This document shows positions 1 to 12,182 of a DNA stretch of 64,000 nt, piece after piece. Each line of letters opens with the position of its first letter. Within the stretch, counting starts at the first letter, position 1. Location: the NCBI GenBank assembly GCA_025602915.1, contig JAHLJZ010000100.1:18115-82114 (forward strand), given 5' to 3'. Source of the stretch: Paraphysoderma sedebokerense. Lineage: Eukaryota > Blastocladiomycota > Physodermatomycetes > Physodermatales > Physodermataceae. Both the position numbers and the translations under genes were made by a program. Below the pieces are notes generated by a model. It was not told the origin of the DNA, made no database searches, and saw only the letters and a program-made list of their open reading frames with translations.

Positions 1-90
1 GGCGAAGAGACTTTAGTAGTGAAAAAGAATCATGAAGTGCAAGATGATCCAAATGATGCCGGTGATGATGATGATGCAGATTTAGCTTGA
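1..90 (+). CDS. 3' end of an unidentified gene (acidic C-terminus)
   Basis: Frame 1 is open from the window edge to a TGA at 88-90 and encodes 29 residues. It begins GEETLVVKKN and ends in an Asp-rich tail (DAGDDDDADLA). The frame runs off the left edge, so only the C-terminus is visible and no domain can be named. Acidic tails occur in many nuclear and ribosomal proteins, so the composition does not identify it. An AT-rich 3' flank follows. Confidence 0.5.
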   Translation, partial: GEETLVVKKNHEVQDDPNDAGDDDDADLA

Positions 91-414
91 AGTTGTGTAA
101 AGTAATTAAAAGTATATTTTTCTTGCAATCCGTTGCTCAGTGACGTGATTCTTTTCCTGCATATCTGCCTCATAAAAATGCGCTAAAACAATAAATGTCT
201 TTAAGGCCTCTGAAACCAGAGCTCATATAAATAGAGAACTCATGTTGTTTTCTCAATTATGGCTATTTCTTTGTTGTGTTCCACGGTGCGCATTATGATG
301 TGCTTCTGTCGCAAGCATTGCGATAAGCTCCCGCTCGTATTGTGGCAGTCCAAATCCGAAACTCCATCCCGCCAGGATTTTCGAGGGGCTGTGGAATTTG
401 CTACATTCTACTGG

Positions 415-433
415 TTACAAATCTGTATCACTT
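415..433 (+). promoter_or_regulatory. Shared upstream element of the left family S cluster, copy 1
   Basis: The core ACAAATCTGTATCACTT (17 bases) lies 111 bases before the ATG of the first family S gene. The identical core recurs 92 and 96 bases before the next two paralogues, while the sequence around it does not align well. Conservation of position and sequence argues for a regulatory or transcription-start element. I do not recognise the binding factor. The remainder of 91-543 is 3' flank and promoter with no gene seen. Confidence 0.6.
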
Positions 434-543
434 AACAAAGAGATTTCTTTTAAATTGTATGAATTGTTGTGTTTGTCTCTGGTTAAATATTGAAGTACGG
501 CCGGCAACTTCTTCTTGGACCTGCACATTTTTTTCACGCAATT

Positions 544-2009
544 ATGTTCGATATATTCCGGGTATTCCTGTTGGTATTGGCCTTGGTCGGCCAATTCCAC
601 TCTGCAAACGCTTTTTCGATAATTCAATATAGCGAGACTGAAACTATGGAATTAGAGAATCCAGAACAGGCTCCGCTACAATGGGGATTTTCTACCAGTC
701 CTTCTGATCCTACAGCCACTATCTACCGAGCAAATCAATTCGACCATATAATTGATGTAAATTTCAATACCGGCAACATATGGTCTAATGCCCATCCTGT
801 CGAAATCGAATTTCGTACCGGCTCATCTCCGCCAGCGTCGTTCTTTGATTTACAATGGACCGTTACCGTGCACAGGGTTACATCGAAAGCGGGCCAGAAA
901 AAGTTTATCAGGGAAGGTCTTATCAGTGACAGTAATAGTCATCAGACTTTGAAACCTGCTCGTCAATACCGACTCCGATTTCCACCGCCACCAGCGATTC
1001 ATCAACCCGGAGAATACATAATAGTCATCATCTTTGAGACCTATAGTGCTACCAAGCGCTATATATCAAATATGATGGTGTCCAAACCGGTATTCGTGCA
1101 AACGAGCGCCCTTCAATCTTCGCCTATGCTACCCGACAAACTTCCAGATGATTTGGCAGAACGGACTGGTCTCTTTATCAAGATGCCCACCGAAATCAAA
1201 CATTCCATATTAAACAAAATGACCGATGCCGGCGATGTCTGCCGTTTTTGTTCCCAGTCTAAAGTGTTTAGAGCAGAATGTGACAGATTATTTTCCGACT
1301 TCCTATTCCCGCCTGATTTCAATCTCCCTGTCGCAGTCCCGTCAACTGTTCAACCAAACACCAAGTTTAGTACGTCTGAGCTCTGCAATATTGTATCTAT
1401 TGATCGAATGTTGCAAGTATTAGAATTCAAATACGAATATACCGAAAGAACGAGGCTTCAGAACCACGGTCAATTGATTAAGACCACGATACAAACTTTT
1501 GAAGACGCCATCATCAAGAAGTATGGGGAAATTCCTTCCCATATTTTGGTGTGGGCGGCATTGAAATACCAAGACGGATTCAGAGCCCCATTTGTGAAGC
1601 GTTACAAAGATATCATTGGAAGGATGGGCACACTTTTCGGATCTACAATGGAATGGCCGACAATTGACCATAGAGTGTCTCTTGATAAGCTCAAATCTTT
1701 GCTAGTAAAATTGGCAGAGCATTCAAAGACTGTTCAGTTCAAGTCCTACCTGTCTAGCCGCTTGTCAGTGGTCGTGCGTGAACTTCATATCTTATTTAGT
1801 TTTCATCCAAAGTGAGTGGTTATCACTATTTAACCGTATCTTTACATATTCGGCTTAACTAACATCGTTCTTATTTTCAATCCAGGGCTGAGAGAGGAGA
1901 TGTCATTTCAATTATTGTTGATCGTAATGTAGTTGCCGAAGAAGATGTAGAAATTTGGTCCAGAGGGAAAGGTTTAGATAAGATACTAAATTATTGGGAG
2001 CTATTTTAG
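544..2009 (+). CDS. Secreted family S protein, copy 1 (Ig-like plus F-box-like motif)
   Basis: Exons 544-1811 and 1886-2009, 463 aa. I chose the ATG at 544 because it opens a signal peptide (MFDIFRVFLLVLALVG, cleavage near SANA); the longer upstream frame has no ATG. Residues about 25-180 look like an Ig-type beta sandwich with a 'PPAIHQPGEYIIVIIF' strand, as in KNH/KRE9-type secreted domains. About residues 215-255 carry an F-box-like motif, MPTEI..SILNKM...VCRFCSQSK, with three Cys. An LEFKYE block follows. The last exon (124 nt, phase-2 intron) encodes a tail ending NYWELF. The paralogues follow in tandem. The molecular role is unknown. An F-box would normally act in the cytosol with Skp1, which conflicts with the signal peptide. 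Confidence 0.85.
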
Positions 2010-2396
2010 AATTAGACTTTATCAATTGTCATATTTTGAACATCTTTTAGAATACCTTAGTCGATAATATGAAATGTTTAATTTAAATTTTTACAAAATG
2101 GGAAATGGGAAAGGACTAGTGCCCTGTAAGATGTATGTAATCACCAATTTCAAAGTCACTCCTTATACAGCTCGTAAGACACGGATTCCTCATACCGAGG
2201 ATGCAAGGCCACTGCAACTTAATCGGTAATGACCATGTCGATTTGAATATTCCATGGCATCCAATTTTATTATACTTCAACATGGGCGCTCTGATGCTGA
2301 TGTAGCCGGCATCTCTTTAAGCTCGTCAGTGGCATTGTCGGACACCTAACCCCACCACATTTTAAGGAGACGCGAGTTTGACCACTATTGTACCAG

Positions 2397-2415
2397 TCAC
2401 AAATCTGTATCACTT
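2397..2415 (+). promoter_or_regulatory. Shared upstream element of family S, copy 2
   Basis: This is the second exact copy of ACAAATCTGTATCACTT, ending 92 bases before the ATG of the next paralogue. The rest of the 2010-2507 intergenic stretch holds a 3' flank and promoter sequence with no recognisable gene. Confidence 0.6.
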
Positions 2416-2507
2416 TTGTAAAGTAGTGAATCTCTATCGTTAATACTGTTAGCTTTTCGTTTTGCTAAGTGAAGTTTGCAGAACTTCCGATTTATTCTTA
2501 CATTAAT

Positions 2508-3976
2508 ATGTCGATGATATTTTATGGGATCGTGATACTGTTGGCTTCGGTCTGCCATCTCCACTATGCTAATGCCTCTCTCGTTCAATTCAGCGAAAGT
2601 AGAATTTCAAATTTAGAGGATCCAACTCAAGCTCCGGTGCAATGGGGATTTTCGACTAGTGCGTCGGATCTTACTGTCACTGTCTATCAAGAAACGAACT
2701 TTGGCTATATTGCCGGAGTCAGTTTCAACTCTGGTAATAAATGGGCAAATGATCGACCGCTAGAAATCGAATTTTGGACAGGCCCATCCCAGCAGAACTT
2801 ACTCTCTGATATAAAATGTACCATCACAGTGCACAGCGTCATTTCAAACGATGGTCAAAAAAAATATATCAGAGCCGGTCATATTTACGAGTCGTCTAAT
2901 ACATTTCAACCCTCTCACTTATATCGCCTCAAATTTCTGCCACCATCAACATTCGCCCAACCTGGAGAGTACATAGTAGTTATTAGCTTTCACAGATCAA
3001 GTAACATTATGCGTTATCGATCTATTATGGTAGTGTCCAAATCAGTTCTGATGCAACAAGCAGCTCAACCATTGCATGTGTCGACATCGCCAGAATCTGC
3101 ATTGAACGACTTTTCAGAACGGAATAGGCAGATGAATCATATGCCCGCCGAAATAATCAATAAAATTTTAAACAGAATGAACAGTCCTGCCGAAGTTTGC
3201 ATTTTCTGTTCGCAATCAAAGTCAGTCATGGCGGAATGTGATGCAGTATTCTCCAGATTCCGATTACCGCAAGATCAACCAAATCTTCCTCGTTCCGTCC
3301 CGTCAACTGTTCAGCACGAAGTCGACTTCGGCACAGCAAAATTATGCAAGATTGGATATATCGATCGACTGTTGCAGCAGTTAGAATTCAGATATGAATT
3401 GGACAGAACTAAAGTCACGAACGGTGATCATTTGAAAACGCCCACTATAAAGAACTTCAGAGATGCCCTCATAGAAGAATCTGGTGGCGTTCCTGAACAT
3501 TTTTCCGTGTGGACGGCAATTAGTGAACAAGATTCCTTCAAAAGATCATTCATACACCGCTACAGAGATGTTATTAGAAAGATGCATAAGTTTTTTGAAT
3601 CTGAATGGGATATGCCAAAACGGAATTCCGATATATCTCTGGATGATCTGAAGTCTATGTTGCTGAAGTTTAAAGAACATCCAAAGTCTGAAATGGTCGA
3701 ATACAGTATTGCTAAAAGATTGTCAGTTATTGTCGGCGATGATCATGTTTTATTTAATTTTCATCCTCGGTATGTGGCATTCTGCCTTTGTCGGCGTCCT
3801 TGATTAGCTAAATTTTCGGCTCGGTTATTGATGTTCCAATGCTCTTTCCTAGGGCTAATCCTGCCGATGCCATTTCGATAATCATGAACCGTGATTCAGT
3901 TGCGGACCAAGATGTGGAACGATGGTCCAAAAAACAAAGTCTAAATACCATCTTGAATTACTGGAAAATATTCTAA
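2508..3976 (+). CDS. Secreted family S protein, copy 2
   Basis: Exons 2508-3769 and 3853-3976, 461 aa. The ATG at 2508 opens the signal peptide (MSMIFYGIVILLASVCHL...ANAS). The architecture matches copy 1: Ig-like half with QWGFSTS and PGEYIVVISF, then the F-box-like stretch MPAEIINKILNRM..AEVCIFCSQSK with a downstream Cys-Asp, an LEFRYE block, and a tail ending LNYWKIF. The intron falls after the same FHP residues, in phase 2, and the terminal exon is again 124 nt. It is a tandem duplicate of copies 1 and 3. Function is unknown. Confidence 0.85.
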
Positions 3977-4310
3977 TGCCGTAAAAGTAATTTTGAACCC
4001 AGAGTAAACATAGCGTAAAATAAATTATACGAAATCAAAAGGTGATAGTACTATCAGACGTTCGTGATCCAGAGCAAGCAACGAGTGTGTTATTTCTGTT
4101 ATCTCTCTGATAGAACCTTTATGAAGTGCTGGGTCCACCACAATCAAATATATATTACAAAAATACAAAATCCGTTTGATATTTAACTATTAGATCCCAA
4201 AGAAATTTCCTGTATTATTTTACACAGACTGTCAGAAACTAAGAAACGGTCCCTGGCTCCGGCCAGCCGTCAGCATTGGAAGGGGACGTGATTCTCTGAC
4301 ATTGTGCGAG

Positions 4311-4329
4311 TTACAAATCTGTATCACTT
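4311..4329 (+). promoter_or_regulatory. Shared upstream element of family S, copy 3
   Basis: Third exact copy of ACAAATCTGTATCACTT, ending 96 bases before the ATG at 4426. Nothing else recognisable is seen in the intergenic stretch 3977-4425. Confidence 0.6.
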
Positions 4330-4425
4330 TTACGAAGCGCAAAAAATTTTTAACCCAAAGCTAATTTTGTGCCGTTAATTTAGATACCGCCGGTATTTAT
4401 TTACCGTTTTTATGCCTTTCATGAC

Positions 4426-5894
4426 ATGAATATGCTGGAGGTATCCCATGTTCTTGTGCTATTATTGGCCTGGGTCGGCCTTTTCCGCTCGGCAATAGCT
4501 TTTTCGCTGATCCAATACAGCGAGACCGAAATTATGGATTTAGATGATTCGCCTCAAGCTCCACTACAAGATCCATTACAATGGGGATTTTCGACCAGTC
4601 TTTCTGATCCTACAGTTACTATTTACAGAGAAAGACAATTCGACCGTATAATTGATGTCACTTTCAACACCGGCAACATATGGTCTAATGATCGTCCTGT
4701 CGAAATCGAATTTTCTACTTCCTCGTCTCCGTCAAGTTTTTTTTTTGAAATGAAATGGACCGCCACCCTGCACAGGATAACATCGGTCAACGGCCGAAGA
4801 AAATATATCAGAAAAGGCCTCATAAGTGATACCCGTAATTCTTTGCAGCGCCTTCATAAGTATCATGTCAAATTTCTACCTCCCCCAACGATCGGGCAGC
4901 CTGGAGAATACTTGATAGTTCTTGCCATCGAAATGTGGACTTACTGGGGGCGTTACAAACCTGTTATGATTGTATCGAAACCGGTTATTCTCCAGTCCAC
5001 CACCTATCCTCGGTCTACATTGGGTTCATTGGAATCGAATGCATTGATACACCGGTCCGGCCTGGTGAATGAGATTCCCACCGAAATTGTCAATTCGATA
5101 TTAAACGAAATGGCTAACCCAGGCGATGTCTGCGCTTTTTGTTCGCAGTCGAAAGTGGTTAGAATCCAATGCGACGAAATACTTTCACGTTTCCATTTTT
5201 CGCCTAATTCCAAACATCAAGAAGCAGCCCCATCAGCCGTACAGCAAAACGTCAAATACAGTACGTCAGAGATTTGTAAGATTGCATCTGTTGAACAACT
5301 CTTGCAACGATTGGAATTAAAATACGAAGAATCAGAATTGACAAGAATCCTGAATGATAAAATACGGAGCGAGACCACGATACAAACATTCAAGAGTACA
5401 ATTATAAATGGACATGGAAACATTCCTGCGTCCTTTTCGTTGTGGGCTGCGCTGATTTATCAAGGCAGTTTTACTGATCCTTTTGTGAAACGATACATCG
5501 ATATCCGTGGAAGAATGGATAGGTTCTTTGATTTTGGAAGAAAATGGCCAACGCTGGATTCCACTACCACTATCGACAATCTAAAGTCTACACTGGAGGG
5601 GGTGTTGGAGCATCCTAAAAGCGAGAAGGTCAAGTCCAATCTTGCTAAACAACTAACAGTGCTAGTGGGTGATACTCATATCTTATTTAATTTCCATCCA
5701 CTGTAAGTTATTTCTTTTTCATTCATTATTAAATCTCCTAAATTAATGATTGTCGTTGTCCTATTTTCAGAGCCAAGGGTGGCGATACAACATCGATAAT
5801 TGTGGATCGTCGTGTAGTTGCGAGCGGAGATGCTGAACAATGGGCCAGAAATGAGAATTTAGACAAAATCTTAGATTACTGGGAATTATTTTAA
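4426..5894 (+). CDS. Secreted family S protein, copy 3
   Basis: Exons 4426-5702 and 5771-5894, 466 aa. The signal peptide (MNMLEVSHVLVLLLAWVGLF) is followed by the same SLIQYSETE block as copy 1, its closest relative. The Ig-like region carries PGEYLIVLAI. The F-box-like motif reads IPTEIVNSILNEM..GDVCAFCSQSK with the conserved Cys residues. An LELKYE block precedes the same phase-2 intron after FHP, and the 124-nt last exon ends LDYWELF. Role unknown; secretion is predicted from the N-terminus only. Confidence 0.85.
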
Positions 5895-6262
5895 ATGTAA
5901 ATAGTAGTAATAGATCATAGAGTTGATTTAATCATCAGATACATTAAAGTTTTACTTAGACGCCGTACTGAAAGTAATAACTGACGAGTTTTCTTTTTCT
6001 TGGACCGTTGAACGTTCTGAGACGTGTTTCCAGACCGACAAGTTCAAACATAGTTACATATTGACATAGCAACTGATTTATGCCACCATATCTCATACTG
6101 AATTATGTGTTTCCTGAGTAATTAAACCTTCTGTGGATTCGTTATTTATCACAATTATAAGAGAAGAAAAGAATGTCATTCCACTGTCAGGTGTTTCCAC
6201 GTGCCAATGAAATGGAACTTGGAAAATTTCTTCACATCGGTTAAAATCATTGCGATATCACC

Positions 6263-7316
6263 ATGGGAGCAAACAGCAGTAGAGAGAATGCAGAATTAGC
6301 TCACAGAAGTCATTGTATGTACCTATTTTCTGAGATTCATATGAAGCGTGCGCTAATGCCCGAGGATTCGCTCCAGTCACAGAGAAAGAAGTTCGAAAGT
6401 TGCGACTCGAATTCGAAAGAGTTGCCCCCAAAGATACATATGTGATTACAAAACAGCAGTTCAATCAAGTGTGTGATTTTTCATCCGATTTCGCTCTTCA
6501 ACTGTTACTGTCGATGGTTGTCTGACGTAAACGGGTAATCTAACTTATTTGTGTCTTGATTATCATGATTCATTCTTTCGCAAAGATACTGGCATCGCAT
6601 GTGAACAATTGGCCGGCGGGTACTATTTTCTTGGAACGATTATTCGATGCTTTCGATGAGAATGGAGACAAAACAATAGACTTTCGAGAGTTTATCAATG
6701 GGCTGAGCGTATTCATGAAAGGCACACCAGAAGAGAAGTTGGAATGTATGCTAACTTTTTGCTTCGCTGTTTTCGGTATGTAGCTAATTATGTTCTTTGC
6801 GGGAATCAGTATCGTTTAAAGTATATGATATAAATCGAGACGGGGTCATATCGCCGAAAGAACTTTTCAGGGTGATGAATCAAATGGTATGTTCAATACA
6901 TTTCTGGTGTTGTTTCGGTATATCTCGCTCTCAACATTTTGCAATTGTAATTCCGGCCCAATCATCTAGTACTCCACATTCTACAACGAAAATCAGTCCG
7001 AACATATTCATACAATCGTGTCGCACTTTTTTGACGACTTAGATGTCAACGGCGATGGACAACTGGTATTGCTTGCAAATTACCTTATACATTAATCTAC
7101 AAGACGCTGACATCCTTCATTTTGCCTCCGATGAACTTTTACCTTTCCCTGTTACTTTCGATTATCGTCCATCGTTCTGCTAATCGTTCACAGTCCTTCG
7201 AAGAATACAAACTGCAGGCAATGAAAGAGCCGTTGATCGTTGACTTTCTGGAACAGTTTTGTAGACCTCCGGACGATGATCCCCAAACTTTCACAAATTC
7301 TCATCCCATAAACTAG
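6263..7316 (+). CDS. EF-hand calcium sensor, calcineurin B-like
   Basis: Six exons (6263-6314, 6377-6468, 6586-6745, 6810-6886, 6970-7065, 7194-7316) give 199 aa with phases that all close. The N-terminus MGANSS fits N-myristoylation (Gly2, Ser6). The first EF-hand is degenerate (FERVAPKDTYVI). Three canonical loops follow: DENGDKTIDFRE, DINRDGVISPKE and DVNGDGQLSFEE. This layout and length suit the calcineurin B / neuronal calcium sensor group (yeast Cnb1 is 175 aa), so a membrane-anchored Ca2+ sensor or phosphatase regulatory subunit is likely. The C-terminal extension (PPDDDPQTFTN) is not typical of Cnb1, so I leave the exact subfamily open. Confidence 0.8.
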
Positions 7317-7756
7317 AGTTCATAGAGATGGCGTTACACTTTGAACTTTCGCGACAGCGTTTAAGTAAACCAGATGCATATTTCAGATAGATATTATTGA
7401 GCATATGAAGATTCTGTAAATTATTTTACTCTATTGGTATTATTTCAGGCTTTACTGCAGTGATCAAAGAGGGTTTATTCTTTGATAACTACACCATCGG
7501 ATAAATCAATCCATTTGTTTATAGAAAGTAATATTTTCTTCTCTTGTTTGCTCATGCTTATTGATAATATTCGCTTATCTGATTTTAGAAAAAATAAACT
7601 GAAATGGCGTCTATGATATCCTGGATCAAGTAATTAGTTATTGTTCTGGTTCTCTACTTCATGTCATGGCAACCGTCACGTGCTACACTAATTAAGATCG
7701 CTGCCACGAAACCTCCATTCATCCCTCATCAATAATTCGCAGGCAATACGGTACCG
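7317..7756. other. Intergenic region, no gene seen
   Basis: AT-rich sequence between the EF-hand gene and the PPR gene, both on the plus strand. It should hold the 3' flank of the first and the promoter of the second. I see no coding, repeat or RNA-gene signal. Confidence 0.5.
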
Positions 7757-10507
7757 ATGCTGCTTTCGAGATTCAAACCATTTATTTGTGAACAGTGTGC
7801 GAATCATGCCAAAGCACTGCTATTTCAATCCAGAAGTAAAGTGTCGGCTAATCCTTCCGTTCGATTGATTTCGCGATCACCTGCCAACGATAATCTCGGT
7901 ATTGGAAGCTCCAGGTATTACGGAACTAGGATAAAACCTAAATTGAAGCAGAGGTATAAATCGACGGATTGTCATGGTTTATAGTGATTTCTCCTAATTC
8001 CCTTGCTTTGTGAATTTCCAGGTCTCCAAGCTATCGTCACGCTAACGCTTTTGAGGTTTTGCCAGAAGAGAAGATTTCAAGAGAGGTACCCATTCACTTT
8101 ATCTTGCTCTTCGAAAATCTTTGGCTTAATGGTTTATCTCTATTAAATAGCCTCTTCGTCCACATCAATCGCAGTCATCTCCATTCAAATCTCGGCATCC
8201 GTCTTCTCAATCTTCAGTCACTGCCACTCAACCGTTGCCATCGCCACGGCAGGTTTCACTTCCACTAAATAAATTGACGGAGTATTACATAGATACGAGA
8301 GAAATCAACAGCATAGATTCAGATCAAGTGAAGCAGTTTACAGAGCAGGTTTTCGCCTCAATTGAAGAGAGGAAGATAGTTACCCCAGACAGTGGAAAGG
8401 AGACGAATGCGACGTCGGGTGAAATAGTCAAGTCAGATTACGAGAAAGAAACATTACTGCAAGAGTTGAATGCCGTGATGTATCAAAATGTACGTTCATT
8501 GGTGAATTGTTGATGCTGCATGGTTATGATAAACTGACGTAATCTTTACTGAATAGGCATTGTTGGGACGTGCTGATGTTTCGAAGAAAGCTTTGGATCT
8601 CATACAAGTATTTGGCGATTTCATACTCAACAATTGTCGTACTTGATCCACAAAACTAACCCGCGGTATCGCATATTAGGAACTGAATCTTCCCGTATCG
8701 TCTTATTCATTTAACAATCTGATACTCGCTCATGTGCGATCTTCAGACTTGGCATCAGCAGAAAAAACGTTTCACTTTATGCATTCAAAAGAATCTCCAG
8801 TAAAACCTAACGAATACACATACGGTATTATCATGGCTGAAATGGTAAAACAAGATAGACTGGACGATGCCGTAACTCTATTCGAAAGATTACAAGAAGT
8901 AGGATTAAAACCTACTCAGGTTTGTTCTGTCACTTGCTCTTCTTCTGTATTAAAACATACAATCATTGAGTAACTCTGCGTCATTCCATCTGTGTCACAG
9001 CCGATTTTTACTTCTCTTGCGACCGGATTTATAGCTCACGGTCATGTCGACAAAGCGTATAAACTGCTGGAGGAAATGACTTTCCGTTATTGCTTACCAG
9101 ATGAAGTCAGCTATAGTACACTTATTGACGCTTGTGCGAAGGTATTTAAAGATGTTTAGCAAAGTCGTGATACATTCGACTTACCTTTTGCCGTTTCATC
9201 TCAATTCAGACCGGAGAAACCGAACGCGCCTTGTTTTGGTTGGATGCATTGACAGCAAAGAATCTCCACCCCACAGACGTTACATTTAATGCACTTATTA
9301 ACGCTTGTGCTAGCCGAAAAGATTACTATCTTACGGCATTCTCGATATTAGAACAGATGCAGGATGTTGGATTTCGACCTGATGCTTACACTAATTCGGC
9401 ATTGATGAATGCTTGTAGTCGAGTCGGGGACGTGAAACGAGCCGGCATCATTTGGAATAGTATTGTGCAAGATATCAAAGATGGAGAAACCAGCAGCTTT
9501 ACCAAATATTTGGTGGCGAACCTTTTTTTGGTTTTCGCTAGTCGCGTCCCACATTTAAACACAAGCGGAGCTCCCTCTCCATCTAAAACTTCAAGCGAAA
9601 AGCCGAGCAATGAAATTAACAGATCTGGTACGTCTGAAGGCACGCCAATAGAAACTGATTCGATTGCGACTCAGAGTTTCGACCTACCAACCGTTTCATT
9701 CGACAGTGATCGTCAAGTGTCCATAACGCCTGAATCTGTTCTCCCACCCGTAATTCCAGACGAAGCGAGCTTAACCCGACCCATAGTATTCGAACTATCA
9801 GACTCAATATTTAACCATGTCCTTCGATATCATCCCGACTTTCTCAACTCTTACCTTCTTAACGCCTACTTTTACATTCACGTTCACTGCCATCCTTCCA
9901 AAGCGCAAAATATCTTTGACAAATTGTTCGATAAACACGATATTTCTAAAACAGGTCACACTTATTACAATTACATTTCTGCGCTAGTTACACGACGATC
10001 AAAAATATCTGTGAAGAAGGCGGTCGAAGTGTGGAAAGAATGGGAAAATTGGTTTGCCAAAATGAATCGCGAATGGAGTGATGTAGCTCACGATTCTACA
10101 TATTCCGAAAAGGATGCGAAAGGAAGTGAAAAGAGTATATCGGTATTAAATGAGAAAGAGCGATGGTTAAAAAAGTATGGTGCAGACAGAAAAACCACAT
10201 ATGAGATAATCAAGGCTATGGCAAATGGTCTATCATAGTAAGTTCTTTTTAGTTTGTCTTGCATTTGTAATGGCAAGTGTTAACTTTACTTCCGTATAGT
10301 CATCACCCACCTACCGCTGTCACCTTGCTGTCTGTTTCTGCTCAAAAGTACAACCTGAGTCTTGACAAGAAAGACTTTCGTCAACTTTATAACCGCGTTG
10401 TTCAGACCGAAGACCGAGAGTTATTGAATGATTTAAAAGATATATATGAATCCTACGGAACTAAAACAAGAAAAGACAAAAACGAAAGAGTTAGCTTGGA
10501 TGAATGA
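7757..10507 (+). CDS. Mitochondrial pentatricopeptide repeat (PPR) protein
   Basis: Eight exons (7757-7953, 8022-8085, 8151-8489, 8557-8607, 8680-8919, 9001-9141, 9210-10237, 10300-10507) give about 755 aa. The N-terminus is Arg/Ser-rich and lacks acidic residues, as in mitochondrial presequences. The middle carries several degenerate 35-residue PPR motifs, for example 'VSYSTLIDACAKTGETERAL' and 'VTFNALINACASRKDYYLTA'. PPR proteins bind organellar RNA and act in processing, stability or translation. A low-complexity Ser/Thr/Pro linker (about residues 390-450) interrupts the repeats, and the C-terminal third has more weakly repeat-like helices. The exon 3 start could also be 24 bases further on. 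The specific RNA target cannot be read from sequence. Confidence 0.85.
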
Positions 10508-10727
10508 GTTGTAATTATACGCTTGAGCCGCTTTGATGTAGCTGTAGTTAATCCATAACTTCCGTACTGCTCTTGCGGGACAACACCTTCTGTGAATAGA
10601 TCAAGAATTGCTTCATTATATACCTTACATCTGCACAAAACACACTCCAGTTGCAAAAATTAGATTAATTTTTATTATTTGTCGAATTTTTTATAATATG
10701 ATTCACCAATCACAATCTATATCTTTT

Positions 10728-10822
10728 CGTGATTTCCGCACTCTTTGCAAATTTGCCAATTGACAGAATGACAGGGAAATATTATTTATAAATACATAAT
10801 TGCGTGATTTCCGCACTCTTTG
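10728..10822. repeat. Paired 20-base direct repeat upstream of RPB9
   Basis: CGTGATTTCCGCACTCTTTG occurs exactly at 10728-10747 and 10803-10822, 75 bases apart. A second short repeat, ATCATGAACACAAT, occurs near 10875 and 10935. Both lie in the 580-base intergenic stretch 10508-11086, which has no recognisable gene. They may be a local duplication remnant or promoter sites. Confidence 0.6.
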
Positions 10823-11086
10823 GTGTTCAAAGTATTCTGTTACTTGCACTTGCGGAAACAGTGTGATAATAACTATCATGAACACAATAACTGAAACATG
10901 TTATTAATAATTCAAAGTATCGTCTTTCTGGACAATCATGAACACAATGACATAAAAATGGAGTAACATAAGATTTAGACTTGACACGTGACCTTTTCCC
11001 TGGTTCACATGATGTCACGTGAGAGGAACGCTCTATTGGTAACTGTTGTTCATTTCATCAAATTTGGCGAAATATATTTTATAGCG

Positions 11087-11664
11087 ATGGAGGACGCCGT
11101 TTCAAACAGAAGAGTCTTTTTCTGTGCGGAATGGTAAGATAGCTGTTTTATTTCTTGTTTTCTTTATATCACTGACAGATGGATATTCTTCCTTTTTCTG
11201 CAGCAACAATATGTTGTATCCAAAGGAGGACCGAGGTGGCAGAAGGTTGCTTTATGCTTGTAGGAACTGTGAACACCAGGAACCAGCAATACAACATTGC
11301 GTCTTTCGAAGAGAAATTCTGCATCTTTCCAGGTAAGTGTATTTATAGGTCATGAATCCTTTGTTATGAGTAGTAGCTACAATGGGTGGTATCTTGGACC
11401 GAGTTGCTGAATACCTGTACCTTTATCGCATCACATTCGAAATTGATTCTCATCCCATTCTCTTTTAGCGAACAAACGCTCGTTACTTCGGATATTGCGT
11501 CGGATCCCACACTCCCACGAACCGAAAGGTATTGCCCCAATTGTAATTACAAAGAATGCGCATATTTTCAGTCCAAATCCAACAGTAAAGATGCCAAGAT
11601 GACGCTTTATTTTATTTGCTGCAATAAGAGTTGTGGTCACAGGTGGACTGAATTCGGTGATTAA
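11087..11664 (+). CDS. RPB9: RNA polymerase II subunit RPB9
   Basis: Exons 11087-11133, 11204-11332 and 11469-11664 give 123 aa, the usual length of Rpb9 (yeast 122). Zinc ribbon 1 reads CAECNNMLYPKEDRGGRRLL then CRNC. Zinc ribbon 2 reads CPNCNYKECAYFQSKSNSKD, then CNKSCGHRW near the end, the TFIIS-like C-terminal ribbon. Rpb9 sits on the lobe/jaw of Pol II and influences start-site choice, transcript fidelity and transcription-coupled repair. Both Cys4 sites are complete. The assignment is firm. Confidence 0.97.
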
Positions 11665-12182
11665 GTACTGGCTGAATGCAATGGAAGACTGGCGATAGAG
11701 GTAGAAGTGGACTTGCTTCTGTGGCGTGTTGCAAAATCATGGACCGGGACCTCTGTCGACTTTATGCTCTTCTTGACGAAGGTTTGATCAAGCAAATTGC
11801 ACTCAGGACGGTTGGAACGAATGTCAGTTGGCGAAACAAGTACGGAACGATGCTGAAACCATTACACTGTAAAGCTACGAGATTGTGAAAGGATAAGAGA
11901 GTCATCTGTAATATAGTGATTTTATTTTGATAAAGTATCTATAAAACCTTTAGCATATCATTGAATCATGTTGGCCATTTTATTTTATATTTATAATCGC
12001 TAATTTGGCGTTCCTGAAGAAATCTCCACTCCTCGATTCAATGTAAACAAAAAGCTGGCGAAATTCCACCTCGCTCGTCAGCTGCACCATCATCACTAAA
12101 ATTAGCTGATCAGTCTTCTTTATTACCCCAAATCCGACAATCAATCCGATTCGTTAATACGATCGAATATCTCTTTGAAATT
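11665..12182. other. Intergenic region, no gene seen
   Basis: The 518 bases between RPB9 and TIM21 hold the terminator of the first and the promoter of the second. An open frame at 11676-11888 has no protein-like features and is not called. Confidence 0.5.
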
